In this document: piece after piece, positions 26,868-34,005 of the stretch
Position numbering within the stretch: the first letter of the stretch is position 1
Layout of the letters: each line of letters starts with the position of its first letter
NCBI GenBank assembly: GCA_009886095.1
Contig: VFJL01000077.1
Span: 1 to 34,005, forward strand
From: Nitrosomonadales bacterium
GTDB lineage: Bacteria > Pseudomonadota > Gammaproteobacteria > Burkholderiales > Nitrosomonadaceae
Direction: 5' to 3'
DNA: 34,005 bases
Notes under the pieces: generated by a model
Database searches by the model: none
Told to the model about the DNA's origin: nothing
Seen by the model: only the letters and a program-made list of their open reading frames with translations
Program-made: the position numbers and the translations under genes

Positions 26868-26954
26868 TCAACGAGATTGTTAACAGGGTAGGCTTCTTGG
26901 TAGAATCCCGTATGTTCTGGAATAGTTTAATAAAATCTGGAGAAGTATAGCACA

Positions 26955-27977
26955 ATGAAAATGCCAACCTTTCGCCAGGCTCTCGCACCTGTTGCAGCTT
27001 ATGTTGCGGCTCTGTTGCTGGTGATAAGCCCACTTGCAGTCGCCGATGAAAGCCAGGAAGTTGTTAAATTATATAGTCAGGGTAACCTTGCCCAGGCACT
27101 GCAGCGAGCAGATACCTACCTTGCCAGCAAACCGAAAGATGCGCAAATGCGTTTCCAGAAGGGGCTGATACTCACCGAGCAAAACAAAATTTCTGATGCC
27201 ATCCAAATTTTTTCTTCCCTGGCAGCAGATTACCCTAACCTGCCTGAGCCATACAACAATCTCGCGGTGCTCTATGCTAGCCAAGGCCAGTATGAAAAAG
27301 CCAAGAGTGCGCTGGAGCGGGCAATACGTACACACCCCAGCTACGCCACCGCACATGAAAACCTGGGTGATATTTACGCAAAAATGGCGAGCCAGGCCTA
27401 TGACAAAGCATTGCAGTTAGACAAGGGTAACGCCGCCGCACAAACCAAGTTGGCGCTGATCAAAGACTTGCTCACAGATGGAACCAAAGGCACCAGAATT
27501 GCTGCTGCCAAACCAGCAAGTACCCCCCCGGAACAAAACCCGTGGAAAGTTGCCGAAAAAACTGCGGAGAAGCCAGTACCAGAGAAACTTCCCATTATTG
27601 AAAAACCGGCGGTGAAAATATCTACTGCCCCAGTTGCCCATGAAGAAATTATCAAAACTGTGAACGACTGGGCCGAGGCATGGTCCAGTAGAGATAGCGC
27701 CAGTTACCTCGCATTTTATGCAACTGATTTCAAAACTCCCGGCGGCATATCACGCGCAGCTTGGGAAAAAAGTCGCCAGGAGCGCATTGGCAAAGCAAAA
27801 TCAATCCAGGTGTCGATCACTAATTCCAAAGTTACTGTTACCGATGCCACCCATGCTCGGGTGTTTTTCAAACAGTCGTATCGCTCTGATACAATCAAAA
27901 ATCATACCGTCAAAACACTAGCGCTAGTCAAGACTGGAGAAAAATGGGTTATTCAGCAAGAACAAGCTGGACAATGA
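26955..27977 (+). CDS. Exported tetratricopeptide-repeat protein with NTF2-like C-terminal domain
   Basis: A 340-residue protein with a signal peptide (about residues 1-30, hydrophobic 'AAYVAALLLVISPLAV', cleavage near 'AVADE'). TPR-type helices follow from about 34 to 175 ('PEPYNNLAVLYASQGQYEKA', 'ATAHENLGDIYAKM'), then a Lys/Pro/Ala-rich linker (about 180-228) and a C-terminal domain (about 230-340) that starts 'IIKTVNDWAEAWSSRD' and is probably of the SnoaL/NTF2-like fold. That domain has a relative at the C-terminus of the next gene product. The stop overlaps the L,D-transpeptidase start by 4 nt, so they are probably coupled and act together in the periplasm. The exact role is unknown. 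Confidence 0.85.
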   Translation: MKMPTFRQALAPVAAYVAALLLVISPLAVADESQEVVKLYSQGNLAQALQRADTYLASKPKDAQMRFQKGLILTEQNKISDAIQIFSSLAADYPNLPEPYNNLAVLYASQGQYEKAKSALERAIRTHPSYATAHENLGDIYAKMASQAYDKALQLDKGNAAAQTKLALIKDLLTDGTKGTRIAAAKPASTPPEQNPWKVAEKTAEKPVPEKLPIIEKPAVKISTAPVAHEEIIKTVNDWAEAWSSRDSASYLAFYATDFKTPGGISRAAWEKSRQERIGKAKSIQVSITNSKVTVTDATHARVFFKQSYRSDTIKNHTVKTLALVKTGEKWVIQQEQAGQ

Positions 27978-29200
27978 AACCCCGTGGCATTTGCGTTAAA
28001 CGTGGCCGGCTGATTGCCGCATTTATGGCAGCGGTATGCCACCTCGCTGCCATGGAAGTCATGGCGCGTGATATACCGGCCTTGCCAGAACTCGCTTTCG
28101 TTGGCCCGGAAACCATGCTTGTCAAGAGCCTGCACGAAATCAGCGCGCGCCGGATAGACTCCGCTTTGAATGGAATTGACCACCTGCTCGAAACCAATCC
28201 GAACTTCCGGCTCGCTCATCTCATCAGAGGTGATCTGCTTCTGGCTCGCTCCCGTTCAATCAGCAATATGGGTGACGCCACAGGCGTATCGCAAGAACGC
28301 GTTGCCGATCTGCGCGCAGAGGCGCGAGCAAGGGTGCAGCACCATCAGGAACCGGTTTCGCGTGATATGGTTCCGAAGTATTTGCTGCAAATGCATGCAG
28401 ATCAGAAATATGCAATTATTGCCGACACTAACAAATCGCGGCTTTATATCTACCAGAATGTTCAGGGCAAAGCCCGCTATCTGGCGGATTACTACATCAG
28501 CAGCGGTAAAAACGGCTCACAGAAATTAAAAGAGGGCGACAAGAAAACTCCCGTTGGCATATATTTCATCACAGCCAACCTGCCGCGTGCAAAGCTTACC
28601 GATTTTTACGGTAGCGGCGCATTCCCCATCAATTATCCCAATGAATGGGACAAACGACATGGGCGTAGCGGCTATGGCATCTGGCTGCACGGCACTCCCT
28701 CCGATACCTACAGCCGCTCACCCCGCGCCAGCGACGGCTGCGTGGTGCTGGCCAACCAGGATCTGGATGCCGTAGCGACAACCCTGCAAGTCGGCATAAC
28801 ACCTGTCATCATCAGCGACAAAGTGGAGTGGGTAAATCCTGCTGAAGCAATTGCTGTGCGCAACGAACTTGCCCCGTATCTGGAAAACTGGCGGCGTGAC
28901 TGGGAGAGTAGGAATGCTGATAGCTATCTCGCGCACTATCGACACGATTTCTCCAGCGGCGGACAAAATCTGGCAAAATGGTCGCAACATAAACGCCAGG
29001 TGAATATCGCCAAGAGCTGGGTCAAAGTAGATATCAGCAACGTTGGTATGCTTCTTTACCCAGGCAGGGATGACCTGATAGTAGTCAACTTCGATCAAGA
29101 CTACTCTAGCAGCAATCTCTCCAACAAAATGAAAAAATGCCAATATTGGATGAAAGAGAAAAACGGGCACTGGAAAATAATCTATGAAGGTGCTGCGTAA
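27974..29200 (+). CDS. L,D-transpeptidase (YkuD family) with NTF2-like C-terminal domain
   Basis: YkuD enzymes form 3-3 peptidoglycan cross-links or attach proteins to the cell wall. This 408-residue protein, starting at ATG 27974 inside the TPR stop codon, has an N-terminal hydrophobic segment (about 12-31) serving as signal peptide or anchor, a helical region (about 45-130), the catalytic domain (about 135-285) with His239 ('WLHGTPSD') and nucleophile Cys256 ('RASDGCVVL'), and a C-terminal domain (about 290-408) related to that of the upstream TPR protein. 'DKKTPVGIYFI' is a typical YkuD segment. The domain order resembles a family of YafK/ErfK-like proteins with an added NTF2-type module. 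Substrate is unknown. Confidence 0.9.
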   Translation: MKPRGICVKRGRLIAAFMAAVCHLAAMEVMARDIPALPELAFVGPETMLVKSLHEISARRIDSALNGIDHLLETNPNFRLAHLIRGDLLLARSRSISNMGDATGVSQERVADLRAEARARVQHHQEPVSRDMVPKYLLQMHADQKYAIIADTNKSRLYIYQNVQGKARYLADYYISSGKNGSQKLKEGDKKTPVGIYFITANLPRAKLTDFYGSGAFPINYPNEWDKRHGRSGYGIWLHGTPSDTYSRSPRASDGCVVLANQDLDAVATTLQVGITPVIISDKVEWVNPAEAIAVRNELAPYLENWRRDWESRNADSYLAHYRHDFSSGGQNLAKWSQHKRQVNIAKSWVKVDISNVGMLLYPGRDDLIVVNFDQDYSSSNLSNKMKKCQYWMKEKNGHWKIIYEGAA

Positions 29201-29246
29201 TCACTGCCTGGTCAAATAATTATCTCCGCTTTTTACAGGAACAATC

Positions 29247-29852
29247 ATGCGTATCATCAAGCTACTTGCTGCTTTCTCATTACTGTTTAGCGTATCGGCC
29301 TTTGCCGCCGGCCCTCAGGTTGAAATAAAAACCAATTTAGGCAACATTCTGCTGGAACTCTATCCTGACAAGGCACCCAAGACTGTTGAGAATTTTCTGC
29401 AGTATGTGAAGGAAGGCCACTACAAATCTACGGTTTTCCATCGCGTTATTCCAGGATTCATGATTCAGGGAGGTGGATTCGATAAAGCATTCAGGCAGAA
29501 ATCGACCCGACCTCCCATTGAAAATGAGGCAGCCAACGGCCTGAAAAATAATATCGGAACAATTGTGATGGCTCGCACCTCTGATCCTCACTCGGCTTCG
29601 GCACAGTTTTTCATCAACGTGGCTGATAATGCGTTTCTCAATTATTCTGCGCCTACTACCCGAGGCTACGGCTATACTGTTTTCGGGAAAGTCACAGGGG
29701 GAATGGATATCGTCAATAAAATTGCCGCCACACCTACCGGTGCTGGCGGACCATTCCCGGGTGATGTCCCCAGAGAAACAGTAATAATCGAAGAAATCCG
29801 GCTCATCTCAACCGCAGAGCCTACCCCTGTCGCTGGGCAGCCTGCAAAGTAA
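29247..29852 (+). CDS. Exported cyclophilin-type peptidyl-prolyl isomerase
   Basis: A 201-residue cyclophilin with a signal peptide (about 1-20, '[16 protein letters not shown]'). The isomerase domain shows '[15 protein letters not shown]' (catalytic Arg in FHRV), '[10 protein letters not shown]', '[19 protein letters not shown]' and '[14 protein letters not shown]'. It should assist folding of exported proteins in the periplasm, like PpiA. ATG 29247 has AGGAA upstream. The C-terminal tail (about 185-201) is Pro/Ala-rich. ppiB follows 8 nt later. Confidence 0.94.
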   Translation: MRIIKLLAAFSLLFSVSAFAAGPQVEIKTNLGNILLELYPDKAPKTVENFLQYVKEGHYKSTVFHRVIPGFMIQGGGFDKAFRQKSTRPPIENEAANGLKNNIGTIVMARTSDPHSASAQFFINVADNAFLNYSAPTTRGYGYTVFGKVTGGMDIVNKIAATPTGAGGPFPGDVPRETVIIEEIRLISTAEPTPVAGQPAK

Positions 29853-29860
29853 GGATAAAT

Positions 29861-30352
29861 ATGATCAAACTACACACCAATTACGGCGTCATTACTCTTG
29901 AACTTGATAGCGAGAAAGCGCCGCTTACCGTCCAGAATTTCCTTGGTTACATAAACAACGGACATTACAACAATACAATATTCCATCGGGTAATTAACGA
30001 TTTTATGATTCAGGGCGGCGGTTTTGAGCCGGGAATGCACCAAAAACAATCTCTTGCCCCGATTCAAAATGAGGCCGCCAACGGTCTCAAGAATGATGCA
30101 TACACCGTCGCTATGGCGCGTACATCCGATGTGAATTCTGCCACAGCACAATTCTTTATTAACCTCACCGATAACGGCTTCCTTAACTACACTTCATCCA
30201 CTTCTCAGGGCTTCGGTTACTGCGTGTTTGGCAAAGTGGTGGAAGGCAAAGACGTGGTGGACAAGATCAAGAAAGTAAAAACCGGCAATCGTAGCGGCCA
30301 CCAGAACGTGCCCGTGGAAGACGTGGTGATCGAGAAAGCGGAAGTGGTTTAA
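29861..30352 (+). CDS. ppiB: Cytoplasmic cyclophilin-type peptidyl-prolyl isomerase
   Basis: A 163-residue cyclophilin without a signal peptide, matching cytoplasmic PpiB in length. It has '[18 protein letters not shown]' with catalytic Arg, '[22 protein letters not shown]', '[17 protein letters not shown]' and '[20 protein letters not shown]'. ATG 29861 has AAGGATA upstream and is 8 nt after the exported paralogue, so the pair is probably one transcript. High similarity to its neighbour suggests a local duplication with later change of location. Confidence 0.95.
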   Translation: MIKLHTNYGVITLELDSEKAPLTVQNFLGYINNGHYNNTIFHRVINDFMIQGGGFEPGMHQKQSLAPIQNEAANGLKNDAYTVAMARTSDVNSATAQFFINLTDNGFLNYTSSTSQGFGYCVFGKVVEGKDVVDKIKKVKTGNRSGHQNVPVEDVVIEKAEVV

Positions 30353-30537
30353 GGTGGGTATCTGGACTAATGCAACAGAAAATATCCTTGCTCAATAATC
30401 CAACCCCCTTTCGGTATCGGCATTATACGAAATAACCGCCGTAGGTGAATTACTTGCCGTTGTCCACAGATTTAATCAATCAGACCATCAACTTTAGTGA
30501 CTCACGCTGGATGAGTTGGTCAACAGGAGGAATCAAT

Positions 30538-31095
30538 ATGAATCGGATTATGTCTATTATCACAGCTACGGTATTAGCCACAGCGCTGGTTGGTTGCGCG
30601 CAGGTACCGTCTGCACCGGTAAATAATAAATTCACGGATGGTGAGTTGCCGGTGCCGCTAGACTACAAAAACTGGCCCAAGTTCTTATCTGAGATACAGC
30701 GTCCCGAGGTCAAACAAGTTCGCGAGATCTATATCAATCCAATTGGGCATCGCACGAAAGCAGGGGAGGCTTTCCCCAATGGTACCGTCTCTGTAATGGA
30801 AATTTACAAGGCACGGGAAGCAACCGATGGCTCGGCACTCACGGACGCCACAGGTAAATTTATCAAAGGTGAACTACTGAAAATAGCCGTGATGGGAAAA
30901 GGTGCTGGCTGGGGTAATAGCGTCAAACCAGCGGAACTAAAGAATGGCGATTGGATATACGCTATCTATCTGGCTGATGCAAAAACAAAAGCACCGGATA
31001 ATACCGCAACCTGCCGTGCGTGCCACCTGCCGCTGGCAGACAAGGACTATGTTTTCCGTTACGACGAGTACTTCCAGAAACGCGCGAACCAGTAA
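30538..31095 (+). CDS. Cytochrome P460-family c-heme lipoprotein
   Basis: P460-type cytochromes of ammonia oxidisers oxidise hydroxylamine; related cytochrome c'-beta proteins bind nitric oxide. This 185-residue protein has a lipoprotein signal ending in 'LVGC' (Cys20), so it is probably membrane-anchored at the periplasmic face, and a single c-heme site Cys159-X2-Cys162-His163 ('CRACH') near the C-terminus, as in the family. The 'REIYINPIGHRTKAGEAFPNG' area contains Lys74, a possible counterpart of the lysine that cross-links to the heme in true P460, but the alignment is uncertain. ATG 30538 has AGGAGG 8 nt upstream, so the earlier in-frame start at 30445 is rejected. It is monocistronic. 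Confidence 0.85.
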   Translation: MNRIMSIITATVLATALVGCAQVPSAPVNNKFTDGELPVPLDYKNWPKFLSEIQRPEVKQVREIYINPIGHRTKAGEAFPNGTVSVMEIYKAREATDGSALTDATGKFIKGELLKIAVMGKGAGWGNSVKPAELKNGDWIYAIYLADAKTKAPDNTATCRACHLPLADKDYVFRYDEYFQKRANQ

Positions 31096-31259
31096 ATAGA
31101 TAACGCTCGTCAATCCCGGACAATGCTTCTCAAGCGCGTGCGTGAGTGGCGTGGGGTGGCTCACCTGCAGTCCGGATTGCGGCTTGAGAGTGATGGCAGT
31201 ACCCATCCTAATTGGATGACTCGACACCAGGCCTATGCAAAAGCGCTAAGGTGCTGACC

Positions 31260-32222
31260 ATGCCGCAGACACTATTCTGTGTACTTATTCCCACCCATGA
31301 CCATGGGCCGACACTTCTACGAGCCATCAGAAGTGTTCAGAGACAACACTTTCAGGATTTTAGACTGATTGTGATCGGCGATGGGGCTCCTGACGAAACG
31401 CAGCATTTGATGTCCGCTTTATGTGCGGAGGATGTACGGATAGAGTACCAGCCATATCCGAAAGGGGTGGGACATGGAGAAGCCATCCGGGCTGCTGTGC
31501 TTACAGAGATCCACTCACCTTATTTGTGCTATCTTTCCGACGATGACTTGTGGCTACCACATCATCTCGATGTGATGATGCGGCTATTAACATCGTATGA
31601 TTTTGTTCACACGTTGCATACACCGGTACATCCTGATGGCATCATACGTTGTCATGGGGGACGGATCGACGACCCTGCAACACGCGAAACGATGTTGAAG
31701 CATAAGTGGAATATTTTTGGACCAACGTGCGTTGGGCACACCATGGTAGCTTACCGCCGCTTATCTCACGGTTGGTGCCCGCGACCAGATGGGATGTGGA
31801 GCGATCTGCACATGTGGCGGCAGTGGATTGGCTTACCGGGCTGCCGATTTTATTCATATCCTCTGCCTACAACATTACATTTCCCTAGTTCCCTGCGAAA
31901 GCGCAACACACTGGAAGAGCGCTGCGGGGAGTTGGATCACTGGTCCAGGAAATTGGCAGACCCTGAATTCCCTCAAAAGCTTTTGGAAATGGTCATGGCC
32001 GATTGGCAAAGCCGCCTAACACCATGGGTACCCACATTGCTTATTGAACAAGGATGCAATGAGTCTGAACAGATGCAACACATGATTCGGATGTTGGAAT
32101 CCCATTGTGCCAGCCTTCAAGATGAAATTGAAGCGATCAGGAACTCATCGAGCTGGAAAATTACTCAGCCCCTGAGAGTTCTGGCCGGACCTGTTGCCTC
32201 TTGGTGGAAACACAGAGCGTAG
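31260..32222 (+). CDS. Family 2 (GT-A fold) glycosyltransferase
   Basis: The 320-residue protein starts 'FCVLIPTHDHGPTLLRAIRSV' with a typical GT2 nucleotide-sugar-binding start, and has 'IVIGDGAPDET' and the metal-binding 'YLSDDDLW' motif (near residue 97). The acceptor-binding part follows to about 245. The C-terminal segment (about 275-318) is a short coiled coil ending 'IRNSSSWKITQPLRVLAG', a tail often found on polysaccharide glycosyltransferases. ATG 31260 has AAGGTG upstream. It is the first gene of a three-gene sugar cassette. Donor and acceptor sugars are unknown. Confidence 0.88.
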   Translation: MPQTLFCVLIPTHDHGPTLLRAIRSVQRQHFQDFRLIVIGDGAPDETQHLMSALCAEDVRIEYQPYPKGVGHGEAIRAAVLTEIHSPYLCYLSDDDLWLPHHLDVMMRLLTSYDFVHTLHTPVHPDGIIRCHGGRIDDPATRETMLKHKWNIFGPTCVGHTMVAYRRLSHGWCPRPDGMWSDLHMWRQWIGLPGCRFYSYPLPTTLHFPSSLRKRNTLEERCGELDHWSRKLADPEFPQKLLEMVMADWQSRLTPWVPTLLIEQGCNESEQMQHMIRMLESHCASLQDEIEAIRNSSSWKITQPLRVLAGPVASWWKHRA

Positions 32223-32274
32223 GCTCAAAAAGCCGCCCAATGAATTATCCTGGTCTAAGTGAAAAAAGGAATAG

Positions 32275-32835
32275 ATGACTTCAGCTCCAAAAATACATAA
32301 AGAGTTAATTCATGGGGTCACGAGTACGACCTTGACCTCTCACGGTGATCACCGAGGGAGTTTGACCGAATTTTTCCGCACAAACTGGGAGAATCGATAT
32401 TCCCCTATTCAGTGGAACATGACTACATCGTCCCCGCTGGTATTGCGGGGGGTACATGTCCACTTGACTCACTGGGATTACTTGGTAGTAGCCCACGGGC
32501 GAATGCAACTTGGCCTCTGCGATCTTCGCAGAAATTCACCGACATTCATGAAGTCTTGCATCGCCGAGCTCGATGCGGGCAACAAGGTAGGATGGAGCAT
32601 CCCTCCCGGAGTGGCTCATGGCTTTTATTTTCCGATTGATACTGTATTGATTTATGGTGTATCGGCCTATTGGTCTGTCAAGGACGAGTTTGGCTGCCAT
32701 TGGGATGATCCGGATTTGGGGCTTGGTTGGGATGTCAGCGATCCCATACTTTTGCCACGTGATGCTACGGCACCTTCCCTGGCAACACTAATGCAGACTG
32801 TCGACGCATTCGATTTTTCACTTGAGCACGGATGA
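32275..32835 (+). CDS. dTDP-sugar 3,5-epimerase-like (RmlC-type) cupin
   Basis: The 186-residue protein has RmlC features: 'RGSLTEFFRTNW', 'LRGVHVHL' (catalytic His), 'DLRRNSPTF', 'WSIPPGVAHGFYF' and 'WDDPDLGLGW'. The lysine usually found in the 'QXKLVRV' strand is replaced ('HWDYLVV'), and the 'YY' near residue 140 reads 'AYW', so it may be a sugar-binding or 3-epimerase variant and not a true dTDP-rhamnose epimerase. ATG 32275 has AAAGGAA upstream. It is 52 nt after the glycosyltransferase and 1 nt before the oxidoreductase. Confidence 0.82.
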   Translation: MTSAPKIHKELIHGVTSTTLTSHGDHRGSLTEFFRTNWENRYSPIQWNMTTSSPLVLRGVHVHLTHWDYLVVAHGRMQLGLCDLRRNSPTFMKSCIAELDAGNKVGWSIPPGVAHGFYFPIDTVLIYGVSAYWSVKDEFGCHWDDPDLGLGWDVSDPILLPRDATAPSLATLMQTVDAFDFSLEHG

Positions 32836-32836
32836 A

Positions 32837-33772
32837 ATGAATACCCCATTACAAACGCGAATTGGTTTGCTGGGGTGTGGTCGCTGGGGAAAGCTCATTT
32901 TGCGCGACCTCGTTTCGCTTGGATGCAAGGTGGATGTCGTTGCGCCAGGGCCTGAGAGCGTTCGTAACTCGGTTGCTTATGGTGCGAATCGAATCGTGGC
33001 GACGATTACCGACCTTGATAAAGGGCTTGATGGTTACGTAGTGGCGGTACCAACCGCTCATCACGCACATGTCATTGAGAATTTGCTGGATCGGCAGCGG
33101 CCAATTTTTGTCGAAAAACCCCTCACTAATGACCCGGTTGCAGCAGCTCATCTGGCTCAGGTTGCCGGAAAACATCTGTTCGTGATGGATAAATGGCGTT
33201 ATCACCCCGGCATAAATATGATTTACCATCTTATCCAGTCAAAAGAACTGGGTGAGCTGCAATCATTGCAACTGCGGCGTCTGCAGTGGGGGAATCCACA
33301 TCGGGATGTGGACTCAGTCTGGATACTTTTACCTCACGATCTGAGTATTGTTCTGCACCTTCTGGGGCACATTCCTGCACCCTGTTTCGCAGTAGGGCTG
33401 CATCGGGAAGGATGGATGAGCGGTATCACAGCCCATCTCGAAGGCCCTGTTCAGATTTCGATTGAAGTTTCAGTGCGGAGTATGCGACAGGAACGCATGC
33501 TGTCTGCAATATTTTCGGAAGGCGCTGCCATGATGTCTGATCCGATGGCGGATCACATTCTAATTCAACGTGGCACTGGCGAAGAAACTGAAACTCTACC
33601 GATCGAACAACGCCAGATCGATACCACTTTACCGCTTTTTCTCGAATTGCAGACATTCGTGGAGCATTTGCGAGGTGGTCCCGCACCCATGAGCAGCGCT
33701 GTCGATGGAGCGCTTATCGTCGAGCGAATTGCACAGTGCCGTGAACTTGTGGGGATAAAACGAACAACATAG
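32837..33772 (+). CDS. Gfo/Idh/MocA-family NAD(P)-dependent sugar oxidoreductase
   Basis: The 311-residue protein has an N-terminal Rossmann fold with 'GLLGCGRWGK' (dinucleotide loop), 'AVPTAHHAHVI' and the family mark 'FVEKPLTND' (Lys of the EKP motif near residue 93), then a C-terminal substrate domain with 'KWRYHPG' and 'HDLSIVLHLLG' carrying a probable catalytic His/Asp. ATG 32837 follows the RmlC-like stop by 1 nt. A TTG at 32822 would extend by five residues and overlap, but ATG is preferred. With the upstream genes it suggests synthesis of a modified nucleotide sugar for a surface glycan. Confidence 0.88.
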   Translation: MNTPLQTRIGLLGCGRWGKLILRDLVSLGCKVDVVAPGPESVRNSVAYGANRIVATITDLDKGLDGYVVAVPTAHHAHVIENLLDRQRPIFVEKPLTNDPVAAAHLAQVAGKHLFVMDKWRYHPGINMIYHLIQSKELGELQSLQLRRLQWGNPHRDVDSVWILLPHDLSIVLHLLGHIPAPCFAVGLHREGWMSGITAHLEGPVQISIEVSVRSMRQERMLSAIFSEGAAMMSDPMADHILIQRGTGEETETLPIEQRQIDTTLPLFLELQTFVEHLRGGPAPMSSAVDGALIVERIAQCRELVGIKRTT

Positions 33773-33870
33773 GGCAACAAAACGCGAAGCAAATTAAGTG
33801 ATCTCCGACAAAACTGGGGATATCTATGCAGACTTACGTGCCGATTACGGCCCTACTTGGTTTTAATCCT

Positions 33871-33892
33871 CGCCCGCGCCGAGGTGCGGGCG
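33871..33892. repeat. GC-rich inverted repeat downstream of the sugar cassette
   Basis: A perfect 7-bp repeat (CGCCCGC/GCGGGCG, 33871-33877 and 33886-33892) has an 8-nt loop and no T-run on either side. It stands out from the AT-richer flanks. It could be a terminator lacking U-residues or an inserted repeat; no family is recognised. Confidence 0.35.
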
Positions 33893-33934
33893 CTACATTG
33901 CAAGGGATGTTACTGCATTACATTGGACAACAAA

Positions 33935-33964
33935 AAACCCGCAAACGTTTATTCATGCGGGTTT
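33935..33964 (-). terminator. Intrinsic terminator for a minus-strand transcript
   Basis: A 9-bp stem (33935-33943/33956-33964) with a 12-nt loop is followed on the minus strand by a T-run (TTTTTTGTTG). It faces a gene beginning to the right of the window, and could also serve weakly for the plus-strand cassette. Confidence 0.7.
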
Positions 33965-33998
33965 ATCGGACTTCTTTGGACTGCAAAAAACTACCTGA

Positions 33999-34005
33999 TG
34001 GTGCC
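33999..34005 (-). tRNA. Possible 3' end of a minus-strand tRNA cut by the window edge
   Basis: The last seven bases read GGCACCA on the minus strand: the end of an acceptor stem, discriminator A and CCA. The strong minus-strand terminator 35 nt downstream fits a tRNA gene. A tRNA-Leu is one possibility. Only 7 nt are visible, so this is tentative. Confidence 0.3.

Noticed and set aside
30445..30537. N-terminal extension of the P460-family gene from 30445
   Set aside because: The ATG at 30538 has a strong AGGAGG and directly begins a lipoprotein signal; the extension would bury it.
1..34005. CRISPR arrays, rRNA genes, replication origin
   Set aside because: No regularly spaced repeats, no rRNA-like sequence and no cluster of DnaA boxes were seen on reading through.

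Overview
The window looks like core chromosome of a betaproteobacterium, most likely an ammonia oxidiser of the Nitrosomonas group. The gene order rimP-nusA-infB-rbfA-truB and lepA-lepB-rnc-era-recO-pdxJ-acpS-nagZ is typical of Betaproteobacteria. A cytochrome P460-family c-heme protein points towards Nitrosomonadaceae. The genus is an inference, because no search was run.

Layout. Positions 1-1761 are the end of an integrated element: an unrecognised gene cut by the left edge, an AlpA/excisionase-like gene, and a tyrosine recombinase that ends 29 bp from the 3' end of tRNA-Arg(ACG). tRNA-Ser(GCT) follows. Positions 2134-9000 carry lysC, a small HTH regulator, a divergent radical-SAM/queD pair, a small membrane protein, tRNA-Ser(GGA), and an acs/metallo-beta-lactamase-fold pair. 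Positions 9240-15667 hold the translation and transcription operon rimP-nusA-infB, then rbfA-truB, with a 433-bp insertion containing a transposase scar between infB and rbfA. Positions 16023-17715 hold a periplasmic HtrA/DegP protease overlapping a glutaredoxin-like gene. Positions 17872-25407 are lepA to nagZ, with four genes at the end (recO-pdxJ-acpS-nagZ) joined by 4-nt start/stop overlaps. cysS runs convergently and carries an 11-G tract.

Positions 26955-30352 form an envelope block: a periplasmic TPR protein and an L,D-transpeptidase overlapping by 4 nt and sharing a related C-terminal domain, then an exported and a cytoplasmic cyclophilin in tandem. A P460-type cytochrome lipoprotein follows. 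Positions 31260-33772 are a three-gene sugar cassette (glycosyltransferase, RmlC-like cupin, Gfo/Idh oxidoreductase), probably for a surface glycan. The right edge shows a minus-strand terminator and what may be the 3' end of another tRNA.

Most of the window is ordinary housekeeping sequence, and I do not see a clear new defence or mobile system. The points most worth a second look are the 124-nt overlap of the regulator and integrase genes, the transposase scar inside the infB-rbfA operon, the matched promoter and leader-terminator arrangement before rimP and lepA, the G11 tract in cysS, the paired TPR/L,D-transpeptidase genes, and the unassigned radical SAM enzyme facing queD.
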